DNA of 11,789 bases, taken from contig JAJRST010000479.1 in assembly GCA_024278645.1 (NCBI GenBank), positions 1 through 11,789 on the forward strand. Reading direction: 5' to 3'. This DNA is from a bacterium. GTDB taxonomy: Bacteria; Zhuqueibacterota; Zhuqueibacteria; Residuimicrobiales; Krinioviventaceae. Shown here in pieces: positions 1 to 7,144 of this stretch. Position numbers and translations under genes: made by a program. Numbering within the stretch: the stretch's first letter is position 1; each line of letters begins with the position of its first letter. Under the pieces are notes generated by a model, which did no database searches, had not been told where the DNA came from, and saw nothing but the letters and a program-made list of their open reading frames with translations.

Positions 1-1340
1 TGCCGCGGAAAAATATCAAGGCCCTGTCCGTGTCCGGGCAGCAACACGGGCTGGTCACCCTTGACGCCCAGGGCAACCTGACCCGAAAGACCAGCAAGTT
101 GTGGAATGATTTTTCAACCGGGGAGGAGTGCGATCTGTTGATCGAGGCCGTCGGCGGCGTTGAGGCGATGATTGACGAGGTCGGCAACAGCCAGAGAACC
201 GGATACACGGCCGCCAAAATATTTCACATGGCTCGACACGAGGAGGAGGCCTTTTCCAAAACGAGCACTTGCTTTTTGGTGCACAATTTCATCAACTGGT
301 GGCTTACCGGCGGCAAGGATGGCGGCGTGCGCGTGATGGAGCCCGGCGATGCTTCCGGCATGGCGTTGTGGCATCCGAAAACCGGCCGATGGTCGGAAAA
401 GGTGATGAACGCCATTTCGCCGGCGTTGCAGGAAAAAATACCGCCGCTCAAGCCGTCGGATCAAAGCATTGGAATCATTGGCGCGCGGCTGGCGGAAAAA
501 TACGACTTTGATCCATCCTGCAAAATCGATGCGGGATCGGGCGACAATATGTATGGCGCCGTGGGCACGGGCAATGTGGTTCCGGGCATCGTCACCATCA
601 GCCTGGGCACCAGCGGCACGGCTTATACTTATCTGCCGGAGGCCTTTATTGATCGCTCCGGCGAGATCGCCGCCTTTTGCGACAGCACCGGCGCCCATTT
701 GCCGCTTTTGTGCGTTTCCAACCTTGCCAACGGCTACAACCAGGTGCTGTCGCAATACAACTTGTCGCATGACCGGTTTGTCGACATCGTCGAGCAGGTT
801 CCGGTCGGCAACGAGGGGCGGTATCTCATTCCCTGGTACATGGGCGAGCGTACGCCGGACGTGCCGAACGCCGCCCCCGTTTATTTTGGCTTTGCCCTGG
901 ATGATTTTACGCGGGAGAATTTATGCCGCGCCGTGCTCGAGGGGCATGTTTTGAATTTGTACGACGGTTTTCGTAAAATGCCCGTCAAAGCGAAGGAGAT
1001 TCGCTTGACCGGCGGCCTGTCGCAATCGCGGGCATGGCGGCAAACCATTGCGGATGTCTTTGATGCCGAGGTTGTGCCCGTCGAAGGCGAGGGCGCCGCG
1101 CTGGGGGCCGCCCTGCACGCGGCCTGGGTGTGGAAAAAAGAGGCGGGGGAAAGCGTCGCCCTCGAACAGCTTGTGGCGCCCTTTGTCGTGCTTTCGGAAG
1201 ATAAACGCTGCAAACCGGTTGGGGAAAACGTGGCCGTTTACAAGCGAGCGAAAAGCATCTTCAGCAGCCTCAGTCTGCGCCTGCGCGGGTTCAAATCGCC
1301 GACGGACCCATTCGCGCAACGCGTGGAAATGCTTTCGTAA
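1..1340 (+). CDS. xylB: Xylulokinase-like FGGY carbohydrate kinase, 5' end cut by window edge
   Basis: This is a sugar kinase of the FGGY family, most like xylulokinase, which phosphorylates D-xylulose to xylulose 5-phosphate in the cytoplasm. The frame is open from base 3, so about 70 N-terminal residues lie outside the window; the GTG at 30 is internal. Visible landmarks in order are SVSGQQHG, the family's early substrate-site motif; KLWND; GSGDNMYGAVG near visible residue 181, whose Asp is the expected catalytic base; LGTSG; the late sugar-kinase block YMGERTPDVPN; and the adenosine-site stretch LTGGLSQSRAWRQ followed by GEGAALGAALHAA. About 445 residues are visible, consistent with a full protein near 510. 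The next gene, 62 bases downstream, encodes a xylose-isomerase-like barrel, which fits a sugar-use operon. The exact sugar is inferred; another ketose kinase of the family is possible. Confidence 0.9.
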   Translation, partial: PRKNIKALSVSGQQHGLVTLDAQGNLTRKTSKLWNDFSTGEECDLLIEAVGGVEAMIDEVGNSQRTGYTAAKIFHMARHEEEAFSKTSTCFLVHNFINWWLTGGKDGGVRVMEPGDASGMALWHPKTGRWSEKVMNAISPALQEKIPPLKPSDQSIGIIGARLAEKYDFDPSCKIDAGSGDNMYGAVGTGNVVPGIVTISLGTSGTAYTYLPEAFIDRSGEIAAFCDSTGAHLPLLCVSNLANGYNQVLSQYNLSHDRFVDIVEQVPVGNEGRYLIPWYMGERTPDVPNAAPVYFGFALDDFTRENLCRAVLEGHVLNLYDGFRKMPVKAKEIRLTGGLSQSRAWRQTIADVFDAEVVPVEGEGAALGAALHAAWVWKKEAGESVALEQLVAPFVVLSEDKRCKPVGENVAVYKRAKSIFSSLSLRLRGFKSPTDPFAQRVEMLS

Positions 1341-1402
1341 GATGATTCTGCCAATTCGTACTATTGTCGTATGATAAATTGAAATTAGCAGAGGAGAAAA
1401 TG

Positions 1403-2335
1403 ATGCACATGTCGAGAAGACGCTTCAACAAAACCCTGGCTGCCGGTTTCGCAATGGCGATGACGTCCGGGCCAGGTTCGGCGAGAGAGAGTAGAGGCGT
1501 CAGACTCGGAGGGCCGGTTTTGGGCACGTTTGAGGATCCGTTTATGTGGGTAAAAGCGCATGTCGACCTGGGGTATCGCGCCGCTTTTTGTCCGCTAAAG
1601 TACACGGACTCGCAAGAAAAAAAACATGTTTTCGTCAAAGCCGCCGAGGACGCCGACATTATCATCAGCGAGGTCGGCGCCTGGAGCAATCCGATCAGCC
1701 CTGACGACCAAGAACGGCGCAAAGCCATTGAAAAGAACGTCAGCAGCCTGGCGTTGGCGGATGAGATTGGCGCCAAGTGCTGCGTCAACATTGCCGGTTC
1801 TCGTGGTCCGTCATGGTCGGGGCCGCACGAGGAAAATTTGAGCAAAGAGACGTTCGATCTTATCGTCGAAACCGTGCGCAAAATCATCGACCAGGTCAAG
1901 CCGACGAGAACTTTTTACACCCTGGAAACCATGCCCTACACCATTCCGGATTCGCCGGAATCCTATCTGAAACTGATCAAGGCGGTCGACCGTCCGCAAT
2001 TCGGCTGCCACTTTGATCCGGTCAATTTAATTTCATCCCCCCGGCGTTATTTCTACAACAGCAAGCTGATCAAGGACAGCTTTGAACTTTTGGGACCCTA
2101 TATCAAAAGCTGTCATGCCAAGGACATTATCCTGCGCGACAAGCTCACCGTGCACCTGGATGAAATCAGGCCCGGCCTCGGCTACCTGGACTATCGTGTT
2201 TTCCTGCGCGAGTTAAGCAAGCTCCCCGAGGACGTCCCCTTGATGCTTGAGCACCTGAAAACGCCGGATGAGTATAAACGCGCCGCGGACTATATTCGCC
2301 GAACCGGGGAAGAAGAGGGCATGGCGATTCTTTAA
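1403..2335 (+). CDS. Tat-exported sugar phosphate isomerase/epimerase-like TIM-barrel protein
   Basis: About 310 residues with a xylose-isomerase-like TIM barrel (AP endonuclease 2 superfamily). From the ATG at 1403, likely metal-binding residues are Glu ~175 in LETMPY, Asp ~205 in HFDPVN, His ~238 in CHAKD and Glu ~283 in MLEHL, the spacing expected of sugar isomerases/epimerases. The N-terminus MSRRRFNK followed by a hydrophobic stretch matches the twin-arginine S-R-R-x-F-x-K pattern, so a folded, metal-loaded enzyme may be exported to the periplasm. Start choice: AGGAG at 1392-1396 is 6 bases before the ATG at 1403; ATGs at 1400 and 1409 are also in frame, and an upstream TTG at 1364 lacks a ribosome site. 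It follows the xylulokinase gene closely and may share its transcript. The substrate cannot be read from the sequence. Confidence 0.82.
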   Translation: MHMSRRRFNKTLAAGFAMAMTSGPGSARESRGVRLGGPVLGTFEDPFMWVKAHVDLGYRAAFCPLKYTDSQEKKHVFVKAAEDADIIISEVGAWSNPISPDDQERRKAIEKNVSSLALADEIGAKCCVNIAGSRGPSWSGPHEENLSKETFDLIVETVRKIIDQVKPTRTFYTLETMPYTIPDSPESYLKLIKAVDRPQFGCHFDPVNLISSPRRYFYNSKLIKDSFELLGPYIKSCHAKDIILRDKLTVHLDEIRPGLGYLDYRVFLRELSKLPEDVPLMLEHLKTPDEYKRAADYIRRTGEEEGMAIL

Positions 2336-2448
2336 AAGATAAAAGTATCGTACCAAAAGTAAAAATGATCCGGGGGTTGAAATAAAGTGGGATCATATTT
2401 CCGACTTTGGCGTTACAGTGGGGACGACGCGCTCGCCAATGATTCCTG

Positions 2449-2486
2449 AAGAAAAGAATCTTGTTCGATAGGACAAGATTTTTCTT
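2449..2486 (+). terminator. Hairpin, possible terminator between the isomerase gene and the tRNA
   Basis: Bases 2457-2466 (AATCTTGTTC) pair with 2471-2480 (GGACAAGATT) around a GATA loop with one G-T wobble. An outer AAGAAA/TTTCTT stem extends it past a two-base bulge. The 3' arm merges into TTTTTCTT. The hairpin is AT-rich and the T run is interrupted, so termination is plausible but not certain. It sits 113 bases after the isomerase stop and just before the tRNA promoter candidate. Confidence 0.45.
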
Positions 2487-2513
2487 GATTCGAATTCGAA
2501 AAATATTTATCTT
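2485..2513 (+). promoter_or_regulatory. Candidate sigma70-type promoter for tRNA-Thr
   Basis: TTGATT at 2485-2490 and TATCTT at 2508-2513 are separated by exactly 17 bases, each matching 4 of 6 consensus positions. The tRNA begins 12 bases after the -10 box, a fitting position for a tRNA promoter with a very short leader. The spacer overlaps a perfect 12-base palindrome, TTCGAATTCGAA (2489-2500). Confidence 0.45.
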
Positions 2514-2525
2514 TAGAGGCTTAAA

Positions 2526-2598
2526 GCCACCTTAGCTCAGTTGGTAGAGCGGCTCACTCGTAATGAGCAGGTCGTCAGTTCGAATCTGACAGGTGGCT
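2526..2598 (+). tRNA. tRNA-Thr (anticodon CGT)
   Basis: A full 73-base cloverleaf can be drawn. The acceptor arm GCCACCT (2526-2532) pairs with AGGTGGC (2591-2597), with T2598 as discriminator. The D stem is GCTC/GAGC (2535-2550). The anticodon stem GCTCA/TGAGC (2552-2568) holds loop CTCGTAA with anticodon CGT at 2559-2561, reading the threonine codon ACG. The T stem GTCAG/CTGAC (2574-2590) holds loop TTCGAAT. CCA is not encoded, so it must be added after transcription. A run of eight T follows from 2600, which could help stop transcription, although it lies immediately before the ribosome site of the next gene. Confidence 0.97.
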
Positions 2599-2626
2599 CT
2601 TTTTTTTACAAGGATGACAATCGCCT

Positions 2627-3547
2627 ATGAAAAGAGCAGCATTTCTGATCCTCTCGTTCTCACTGGCCGGTCTGCTTTCGGCCGGCACGCCTGCAACATC
2701 GGGATTTCAATTTTTAAAGATGCAAGTCGGCGCTCGCGCCGCGGCCATGGGTGGCGCCTTTTTAGCGGTGCCCGGCGACGTGAATTCTCTTTTTTACAAC
2801 CCGGCCGGCATCGCCTCCATCACCTCAAAGGCGGCGTCCTTTTCCTATCATGATGATTTGCTCGATTTCAATTCCGGCTTTATCGGCTATGTGCACCCCG
2901 GCATTGGCCCCGGCGCCGTCGGCGTTTCGGTGCTGTATCGCGATTACGGCAGCTTTGATCGCACGGACGTCAGCGGTCAGGAATTGGGAACCTTTGGCGC
3001 CAACAGCATTGCTTTTGCCGCTTCCTACGGCATGTCGCCCATGAAAAACATGCTCGTCGGCGGCAGCGTCAAATACATTCGCGGCGCCATCGACGTCTAT
3101 TCGGCGGATGCCGTTGCTGTCGACGCCGGCGTCATGTACAGCATCCCCGGTCAGCAACTGACTTTCGCCGCCGGCCTGTTTAACGCCGGCGCTTCGATGA
3201 GCGCTTTCATCAGCGAAGAGTATGATTTGCCGATGCAGCTACGCGTCGGGTTGTCCAAGGCTTTGGCGCATTTGCCTTTGCTGATTGGGCTTAACGTTTA
3301 CAAATACAATGACGAACCCTGGTACTTTACCCTGGGCGGCGAGTTCACCCTGACGCCAAATCTGTTCTTGCGTTTGGGATATGATTCCTACGGCCGCGAC
3401 CTGGACGTCGATTCGTCCAAGGATACGCTTGCCGGCGCGGCTATCGGCGTGGGATTTTTATGGCAGAATATTTCTTTCGATTATGCCTATTCATCGCTGG
3501 GAGCGCTTGGCTCGCTAAATCGTTTTACCATTTCCGGTCGCTTTTAG
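2627..3547 (+). CDS. PorV/PorQ-family outer-membrane beta-barrel protein
   Basis: A 306-residue outer-membrane protein. The N-terminus MKRAAFLILSFSLAGLLSAG is a Sec signal peptide. The mature start (GFQFLKMQVGARAAAMGGAF near residues 25-45, then SLFYNPAGIA) is the hallmark of the PorV/PorQ family (UPF0164): these are FadL-like barrels, and PorV acts in type IX secretion as a shuttle for cargo. The rest is alternating strands rich in Gly and aromatics, ending in a terminal Phe (ISGRF), as expected for insertion by the BAM machinery. AAGGA at 2610-2614 lies 12 bases before the ATG, a long spacing. The gene stands between the tRNA and its own terminator, so it is probably a single-gene unit. No type IX component is visible in this window, so that role is not shown; in related phyla many paralogues have unknown roles. 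Confidence 0.85.
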   Translation: MKRAAFLILSFSLAGLLSAGTPATSGFQFLKMQVGARAAAMGGAFLAVPGDVNSLFYNPAGIASITSKAASFSYHDDLLDFNSGFIGYVHPGIGPGAVGVSVLYRDYGSFDRTDVSGQELGTFGANSIAFAASYGMSPMKNMLVGGSVKYIRGAIDVYSADAVAVDAGVMYSIPGQQLTFAAGLFNAGASMSAFISEEYDLPMQLRVGLSKALAHLPLLIGLNVYKYNDEPWYFTLGGEFTLTPNLFLRLGYDSYGRDLDVDSSKDTLAGAAIGVGFLWQNISFDYAYSSLGALGSLNRFTISGRF

Positions 3548-3553
3548 AAATTG

Positions 3554-3582
3554 AAAATCCGCCTTTTTAAGCGGATTTTTTT
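3554..3582 (+). terminator. Intrinsic terminator after the PorV/PorQ gene
   Basis: AAAATCCGC (3554-3562) pairs perfectly with GCGGATTTT (3571-3579) around an 8-base loop, and the T run continues to 3582. It begins 7 bases after the PorV/PorQ stop codon. The A tract on the 5' side would also give weaker termination on the other strand. Confidence 0.88.
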
Positions 3583-3614
3583 GTGTCAACTTGTTGTTAA
3601 TCTGTAAATAATCA

Positions 3615-3642
3615 TTGATTTGTTTGAATAAATTGTTATTTT
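3615..3642 (+). promoter_or_regulatory. Weak candidate promoter for the 3679-7065 gene run
   Basis: A promoter is expected here because a terminator lies at 3554-3582 and the next gene starts at 3679. TTGATT at 3615-3620 followed after 16 bases by TATTTT at 3637-3642 is the best pair I see, each 4 of 6 to consensus. The region is AT-rich, so chance matches are likely. Confidence 0.25.
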
Positions 3643-3678
3643 TTGACTGTTGGTTTTATTATCGGCGAGGAATCGATC

Positions 3679-4152
3679 ATGCGAAAGTCAATTATTACAT
3701 TGATCATTTTGCTGACGCCGCTGCTTGCATCGGCACAGTTCAAAACGCAGGCAAAGTCGATGCCGTTATCCGATCGTTTGAAAAGCGGACAGACCGGCAG
3801 CTTTGGAATTTTAGGTTTGGACCCCTCGCGGTTTTCCATGCAGCACTCTTATTCCATGAGCTATGCCTCGATCGGCGGAAAAGGCTTTACCCAGGGCCTG
3901 TATCTCAATACAATGACCTATCAGTTTTCCATTCCGTTGACGGTCTCTTTACAGCTTGGGATGGCCCACAATCCGCTGCAAGGCGCCAATACGGCATCGA
4001 TTCTGCAAAACGGTTTTTTCGTGTCCGGCGCTCAAATTCGCTACCAGCCGTCGAAAAACACGGTTTTGCAATTTAATTTTCAGCAGACGCCCTATCAAAG
4101 CTTCCCTGGCTATTACGGGATGTACGATTCCGGTTCCGACTGGTTTGAATAA
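3679..4152 (+). CDS. Small secreted protein of unknown function
   Basis: I do not recognise this family. The product is 157 residues. The N-terminus MRKSIITLIILLTPLLASA followed by Gln is a clear Sec signal peptide with an ASA cleavage site after residue 19. The mature part has no Cys, no transmembrane helix, and several amphipathic strand-like stretches with alternating aromatic or aliphatic residues, such as GLYLNTMTYQFSIPLTV and the segment near QFNFQQTPY. This suggests a beta-rich periplasmic or outer-membrane-associated protein, though it is too short for a typical barrel. The ATG at 3679 has GAGG at 3667-3670 upstream; an earlier in-frame ATG at 3643 is not present, and that TTG would spoil the signal peptide. 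The next gene starts 19 bases after the stop, so the two are probably co-transcribed. Confidence 0.75.
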   Translation: MRKSIITLIILLTPLLASAQFKTQAKSMPLSDRLKSGQTGSFGILGLDPSRFSMQHSYSMSYASIGGKGFTQGLYLNTMTYQFSIPLTVSLQLGMAHNPLQGANTASILQNGFFVSGAQIRYQPSKNTVLQFNFQQTPYQSFPGYYGMYDSGSDWFE

Positions 4153-4171
4153 CATTTATAGGGGAGACAAA

Positions 4172-4681
4172 GTGACCCGAAGCAAGTCGCAGTCAAGTCG
4201 TCGTCGAAGCGCTTCTATAAAGAAAAAAAGATCGCCGGCGAACTTTAATCTGAACATCAAGCCCTCAACAGTGGCGATTTACCTGTTGGTGTTTGTGAAC
4301 AGCGTGCTCATCTTTTCATCGGCGCACAAACTGTTTCAAAAAGCCGTCGACGTCTCCATTCCCGCGGCCGAAGAGTCGCCGCTAAGGATAGAAGTCCTGA
4401 ACGGCTGCGGCGTCAGCAATGTCGCCAACAAGTTGTCCAATAATTTAACATATCACAATTACCAGGTCGTTGGCGCCGGCAATGCCGATCACTGGAATTA
4501 TGAGCATACCATCCTTATCGACCTTGGCAGCTATAAGGAAAAATCGATTGAAAAATTACGCAAAGACCTCGGCATCGGCAAGGACGACGTCTATCTGTTG
4601 CGCGAGGAATCGGACGCCGACGTCAGAATTATCATCGGAAAGGATTTTCAGGCACTGAAAATTTTCGATGCAATACCTTAA
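4172..4681 (+). CDS. Single-pass membrane protein with LytR_C domain
   Basis: A 169-residue protein with three parts. Residues 1-30 are strongly basic (RRR, KKKR) and likely cytoplasmic; residues 33-51 form one transmembrane helix; and residues from about 71 match the LytR_C domain, beginning RIEVLNGCG and followed by an alpha/beta pattern through HTILIDLGS to IIIGKDF. LytR_C domains occur at the end of LytR-CpsA-Psr cell-wall proteins and also as stand-alone membrane-anchored proteins of unclear function; here the catalytic LCP domain is absent. The GTG start at 4172 has GGGGAG at 4161-4166 five bases before it and places the basic segment right before the helix. It follows the small secreted protein by 19 bases and precedes waaA by 27, which suggests an envelope-related role. 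Confidence 0.82.
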   Translation: MTRSKSQSSRRRSASIKKKRSPANFNLNIKPSTVAIYLLVFVNSVLIFSSAHKLFQKAVDVSIPAAEESPLRIEVLNGCGVSNVANKLSNNLTYHNYQVVGAGNADHWNYEHTILIDLGSYKEKSIEKLRKDLGIGKDDVYLLREESDADVRIIIGKDFQALKIFDAIP

Positions 4682-4708
4682 CTTTACTTTCCCTCAGCGA
4701 ATATAAAA

Positions 4709-5998
4709 ATGTCCCTTCTTTTTTATGTTGTGTATAACGTCATTCGGGTCCCGCTCTTTTTTACTGCGAAAATTGTGGGACTTTTTAATGCCAAAGTCGG
4801 GGAGACCATAAAAGGGCGCAAAGGTCTCTTTGCCTCGCTGGCCGGGCAGATGGCGGTCATACCGGCGGACGCCCCGCGTTTGTGGATTCATGCCTCTTCC
4901 ATGGGCGAGTATGAGCAGGCATTGCCGCTGGTCAACGAATTGCTGGAACGCCGCCCCAACGCCTGGGTCGTTTTGACCCTGTTCTCGCCGTCGGTCTATA
5001 AACATATCAAAGCGACGGCGGAGCGCACCATCGCCATCTACCTGCCTTTTGATTCGCCCGTCAATGTCAAGCGATTCATTCGCCTGGTCAAGCCGTCCGT
5101 GCACGTCATCATTCGCCATGATATCTGGCCGAATTATCAATGGCGCCTGCGGCGCGGCAACATTCCCTCGATCCTGGCGGACGCCAGCATCTCGGACAAA
5201 CGGCTGAAATCCGCGAACACATTTAAGCGCCTTTACAGGCAAGTCTACTACACCTTTTCCGCCATTTGCGCCGTTTCCGATGTGAACGCCGAGCGAATCA
5301 AAGTGGTCTTTCCGCGGCCCGGGGATATCCACGTTTGCGGCGATACAAGATATGATCGCGTTCGTGAACGCGCCAGGGACACGACAAGGATCGAACGCCT
5401 GCAAAAATCCGGCGCATTTGTGCATCGGCGCTGCCTGGTCGTCGGCAGCAGTTGGCCGGAGGATGAAGCGGTGATTTTCCCGGCGATTGCAAAAGCCTTG
5501 CAGCAATTCGAGGATTTTTCCGTAATTATAGCACCGCATGAAATTACTACGGAGCACCTGAAGAGCATTGAAAAATTCTTTGCCGACAACGGAACGTCGT
5601 TGCTTCGCCTGAGCCGGTTTGAAAAAGAGGGCGACGCCTTCTTTCGCGTGCTCGTCGTCGACCGTATCGGACTGCTTGCCAATCTTTATGCACTTGGCGG
5701 CATCGCCTATGTGGGCGGCGCCTTTGGCGTTGGCGTGCACAGCGTCCTGGAGCCTGCCGCGCATGGCGTTTGGGTCAGTTTCGGGCCGCGCCATCTCAAT
5801 TCCCCGGAGGCCAAAGAGATGGCGAAAACAGTCGGCGCGCCTGTTGCCACGGCAGAAGAGTTTGAACGTTTTTTAATGAAAGCTTTAAAAGACCCCGAGT
5901 ACGCCGCTCGCCAGGGTCAATTGACGCTGGACTACATGCGTGAAAATTTTGGGGCAAGCAGCAAGACTGCGGATGTAATCGAGAAATATCTATCATAA
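4709..5998 (+). CDS. waaA: 3-deoxy-D-manno-octulosonic acid (Kdo) transferase
   Basis: A 429-residue glycosyltransferase of family GT30, the usual length. The enzyme transfers Kdo from CMP-Kdo to lipid A precursor at the inner face of the cytoplasmic membrane, the first step of LPS inner-core assembly. An N-terminal hydrophobic segment (residues 2-20) serves as membrane anchor. Key features are HASSMGEYEQ with the catalytic Glu near residue 67, the linker motif HDIWPN, the CMP-Kdo-binding C-terminal domain beginning near VVGSSWPEDE, and VGGAFGVGVHSVLEPAAHG around residues 335-353 with the conserved LEPA. This proves neither the number of Kdo residues added nor the lipid A type. It has no strong ribosome site at the ATG, 27 bases after the LytR_C gene. 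A long open frame on the opposite strand here is a by-product of codon bias. Confidence 0.93.
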   Translation: MSLLFYVVYNVIRVPLFFTAKIVGLFNAKVGETIKGRKGLFASLAGQMAVIPADAPRLWIHASSMGEYEQALPLVNELLERRPNAWVVLTLFSPSVYKHIKATAERTIAIYLPFDSPVNVKRFIRLVKPSVHVIIRHDIWPNYQWRLRRGNIPSILADASISDKRLKSANTFKRLYRQVYYTFSAICAVSDVNAERIKVVFPRPGDIHVCGDTRYDRVRERARDTTRIERLQKSGAFVHRRCLVVGSSWPEDEAVIFPAIAKALQQFEDFSVIIAPHEITTEHLKSIEKFFADNGTSLLRLSRFEKEGDAFFRVLVVDRIGLLANLYALGGIAYVGGAFGVGVHSVLEPAAHGVWVSFGPRHLNSPEAKEMAKTVGAPVATAEEFERFLMKALKDPEYAARQGQLTLDYMRENFGASSKTADVIEKYLS

Positions 5999-6024
5999 AA
6001 AGAGTTAACAGGAGCTATTCTACT

Positions 6025-7065
6025 ATGGATGAACTGCAAGCCGTACAGTGGCATAACGGCAAAGTGCGATTATTGGATCAAACAAAATTACCTCAAGAGT
6101 TGGTTTTATTAGAAATATCCGATTATCATGGCGTTGTAAAGTCAATAAATTCCCTGGCTGTTCGCGGAGCGCCGGCCATCGGCGTGGCCGCCGCATTTGG
6201 CGTGGTGCTGGCCGTTTGTAATGCGGATGAAGTGGATCGCGCGGGATTTATCACACGCGCCAACCAAGCCATTGATGCGCTGAAACAGACGCGCCCCACG
6301 GCAAAGAACTTGTTTTGGGCGTTGGAAAAAATGCGCAACGCCATGTCCAAAAATCTCAACAAGCCTTTGCGCGAGGTCAAGAATGCCATGCTGCGCCAGG
6401 CGCAGGATATCTTGAATGATGATATTGCACGGTGCAAAAAGATCGGCGAGCACGGCGCCGGGTTGATCCCCTTCCGCTGCACCGTGCTGACTCATTGCAA
6501 CGCCGGCGCCCTGGCCACCGGCGGTTTTGGCACGGCGTTGGGAATTGTACGCGCGGCCATTGAACAGGGGAAAAAAATCAAGGTTTTTGCCGACGAAACG
6601 CGGCCCTTGCTGCAGGGCGCTCGCTTGACCACCTTTGAATTAATGGAAGACGATATCGACGTCACTCTCATTACCGACAGTATGGCCGCTTATGTCATTA
6701 AAAAAGGACTCGTGCAGGTCGTCGTCGTTGGCGCCGATCGCATCGCTCGAAACGGCGATGTGGCCAATAAAATCGGCACCTACGGCCTGGCCATTCTGGC
6801 CAAGGAGCACAAAATACCGTTTGTCGTGGCGGCGCCGTTGTCGACATTCGACCCGGACACCGAGAGCGGCGATGATATCCGGATCGAAGAGCGGGATGCG
6901 GATGAAGTGCGCCGCATCGGCGATGTTTTAATCGCGCCGGAAGATGTTCAGGTTTTCAACCCGGCCTTTGATGTGACGCCGAATGAACTTATCTCGGCTC
7001 TTGTTTCGGAGCGGGGCGTGGTGAGGTTTCCAAACGAGGAAAAGCTAAAAGACTGGCTAAAATAA
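6025..7065 (+). CDS. mtnA: S-methyl-5-thioribose-1-phosphate isomerase
   Basis: A 346-residue cytoplasmic enzyme that converts methylthioribose 1-phosphate to methylthioribulose 1-phosphate in the methionine salvage pathway. It belongs to the eIF2B-alpha/beta/delta-like family. Family signatures are SLAVRGAPAIG near residue 45, HCNAGALATGGFGTALG with the active-site Cys at 158, KVFADETRPLLQGARLT, and GADRIARNGDVANKIGT with the active-site Asp at 238; FNPAFDVTP closes the protein. Length and motifs distinguish it from ribose-1,5-bisphosphate isomerases. CAGGAG upstream and the ATG at 6025 define the start, 26 bases after waaA. No other salvage genes are in the window, so its place in this envelope operon looks like genomic convenience rather than shared function. 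Confidence 0.95.
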   Translation: MDELQAVQWHNGKVRLLDQTKLPQELVLLEISDYHGVVKSINSLAVRGAPAIGVAAAFGVVLAVCNADEVDRAGFITRANQAIDALKQTRPTAKNLFWALEKMRNAMSKNLNKPLREVKNAMLRQAQDILNDDIARCKKIGEHGAGLIPFRCTVLTHCNAGALATGGFGTALGIVRAAIEQGKKIKVFADETRPLLQGARLTTFELMEDDIDVTLITDSMAAYVIKKGLVQVVVVGADRIARNGDVANKIGTYGLAILAKEHKIPFVVAAPLSTFDPDTESGDDIRIEERDADEVRRIGDVLIAPEDVQVFNPAFDVTPNELISALVSERGVVRFPNEEKLKDWLK

Positions 7066-7068
7066 AAC

Positions 7069-7097
7069 TTGCGAAAATATTAATTATAACTTATATT
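7069..7097 (+). promoter_or_regulatory. Candidate promoter for the TPR lipoprotein gene
   Basis: TTGCGA at 7069-7074 (4 of 6) and TATATT at 7092-7097 (5 of 6) are 17 bases apart. Transcription would start near 7104, leaving a leader of about 40 bases that contains AGGAG at 7131-7135, nine bases before the ATG at 7145. It lies directly after the mtnA stop, with no hairpin terminator visible between them, so read-through from mtnA is also possible. Confidence 0.5.
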
Positions 7098-7144
7098 TAC
7101 AGGTTAATTCTCTCAGATTGAATAATTCAAAGGAGATTCAAAGA

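Noticed and set aside
114..770. A 218-codon open frame on the minus strand across the xylulokinase gene
   Set aside because: Shadow of the conserved kinase frame; no ribosome site, no recognisable protein.
2365..2396. Inverted repeat ATGATCC...GGATCAT as a terminator of the isomerase gene
   Set aside because: Only a 7-bp stem with an 18-base loop and no T run after it; the hairpin at 2449-2486 is better.
2526..2598. tRNA-Thr as an integration site for a mobile element
   Set aside because: No integrase, no duplicated tRNA 3' end and no shift in gene content around it within the window.
4694..5794. A 366-codon open frame on the minus strand across waaA
   Set aside because: It lies fully over a well-supported gene, has no recognisable domain, and its length is explained by the codon bias of the + strand gene.
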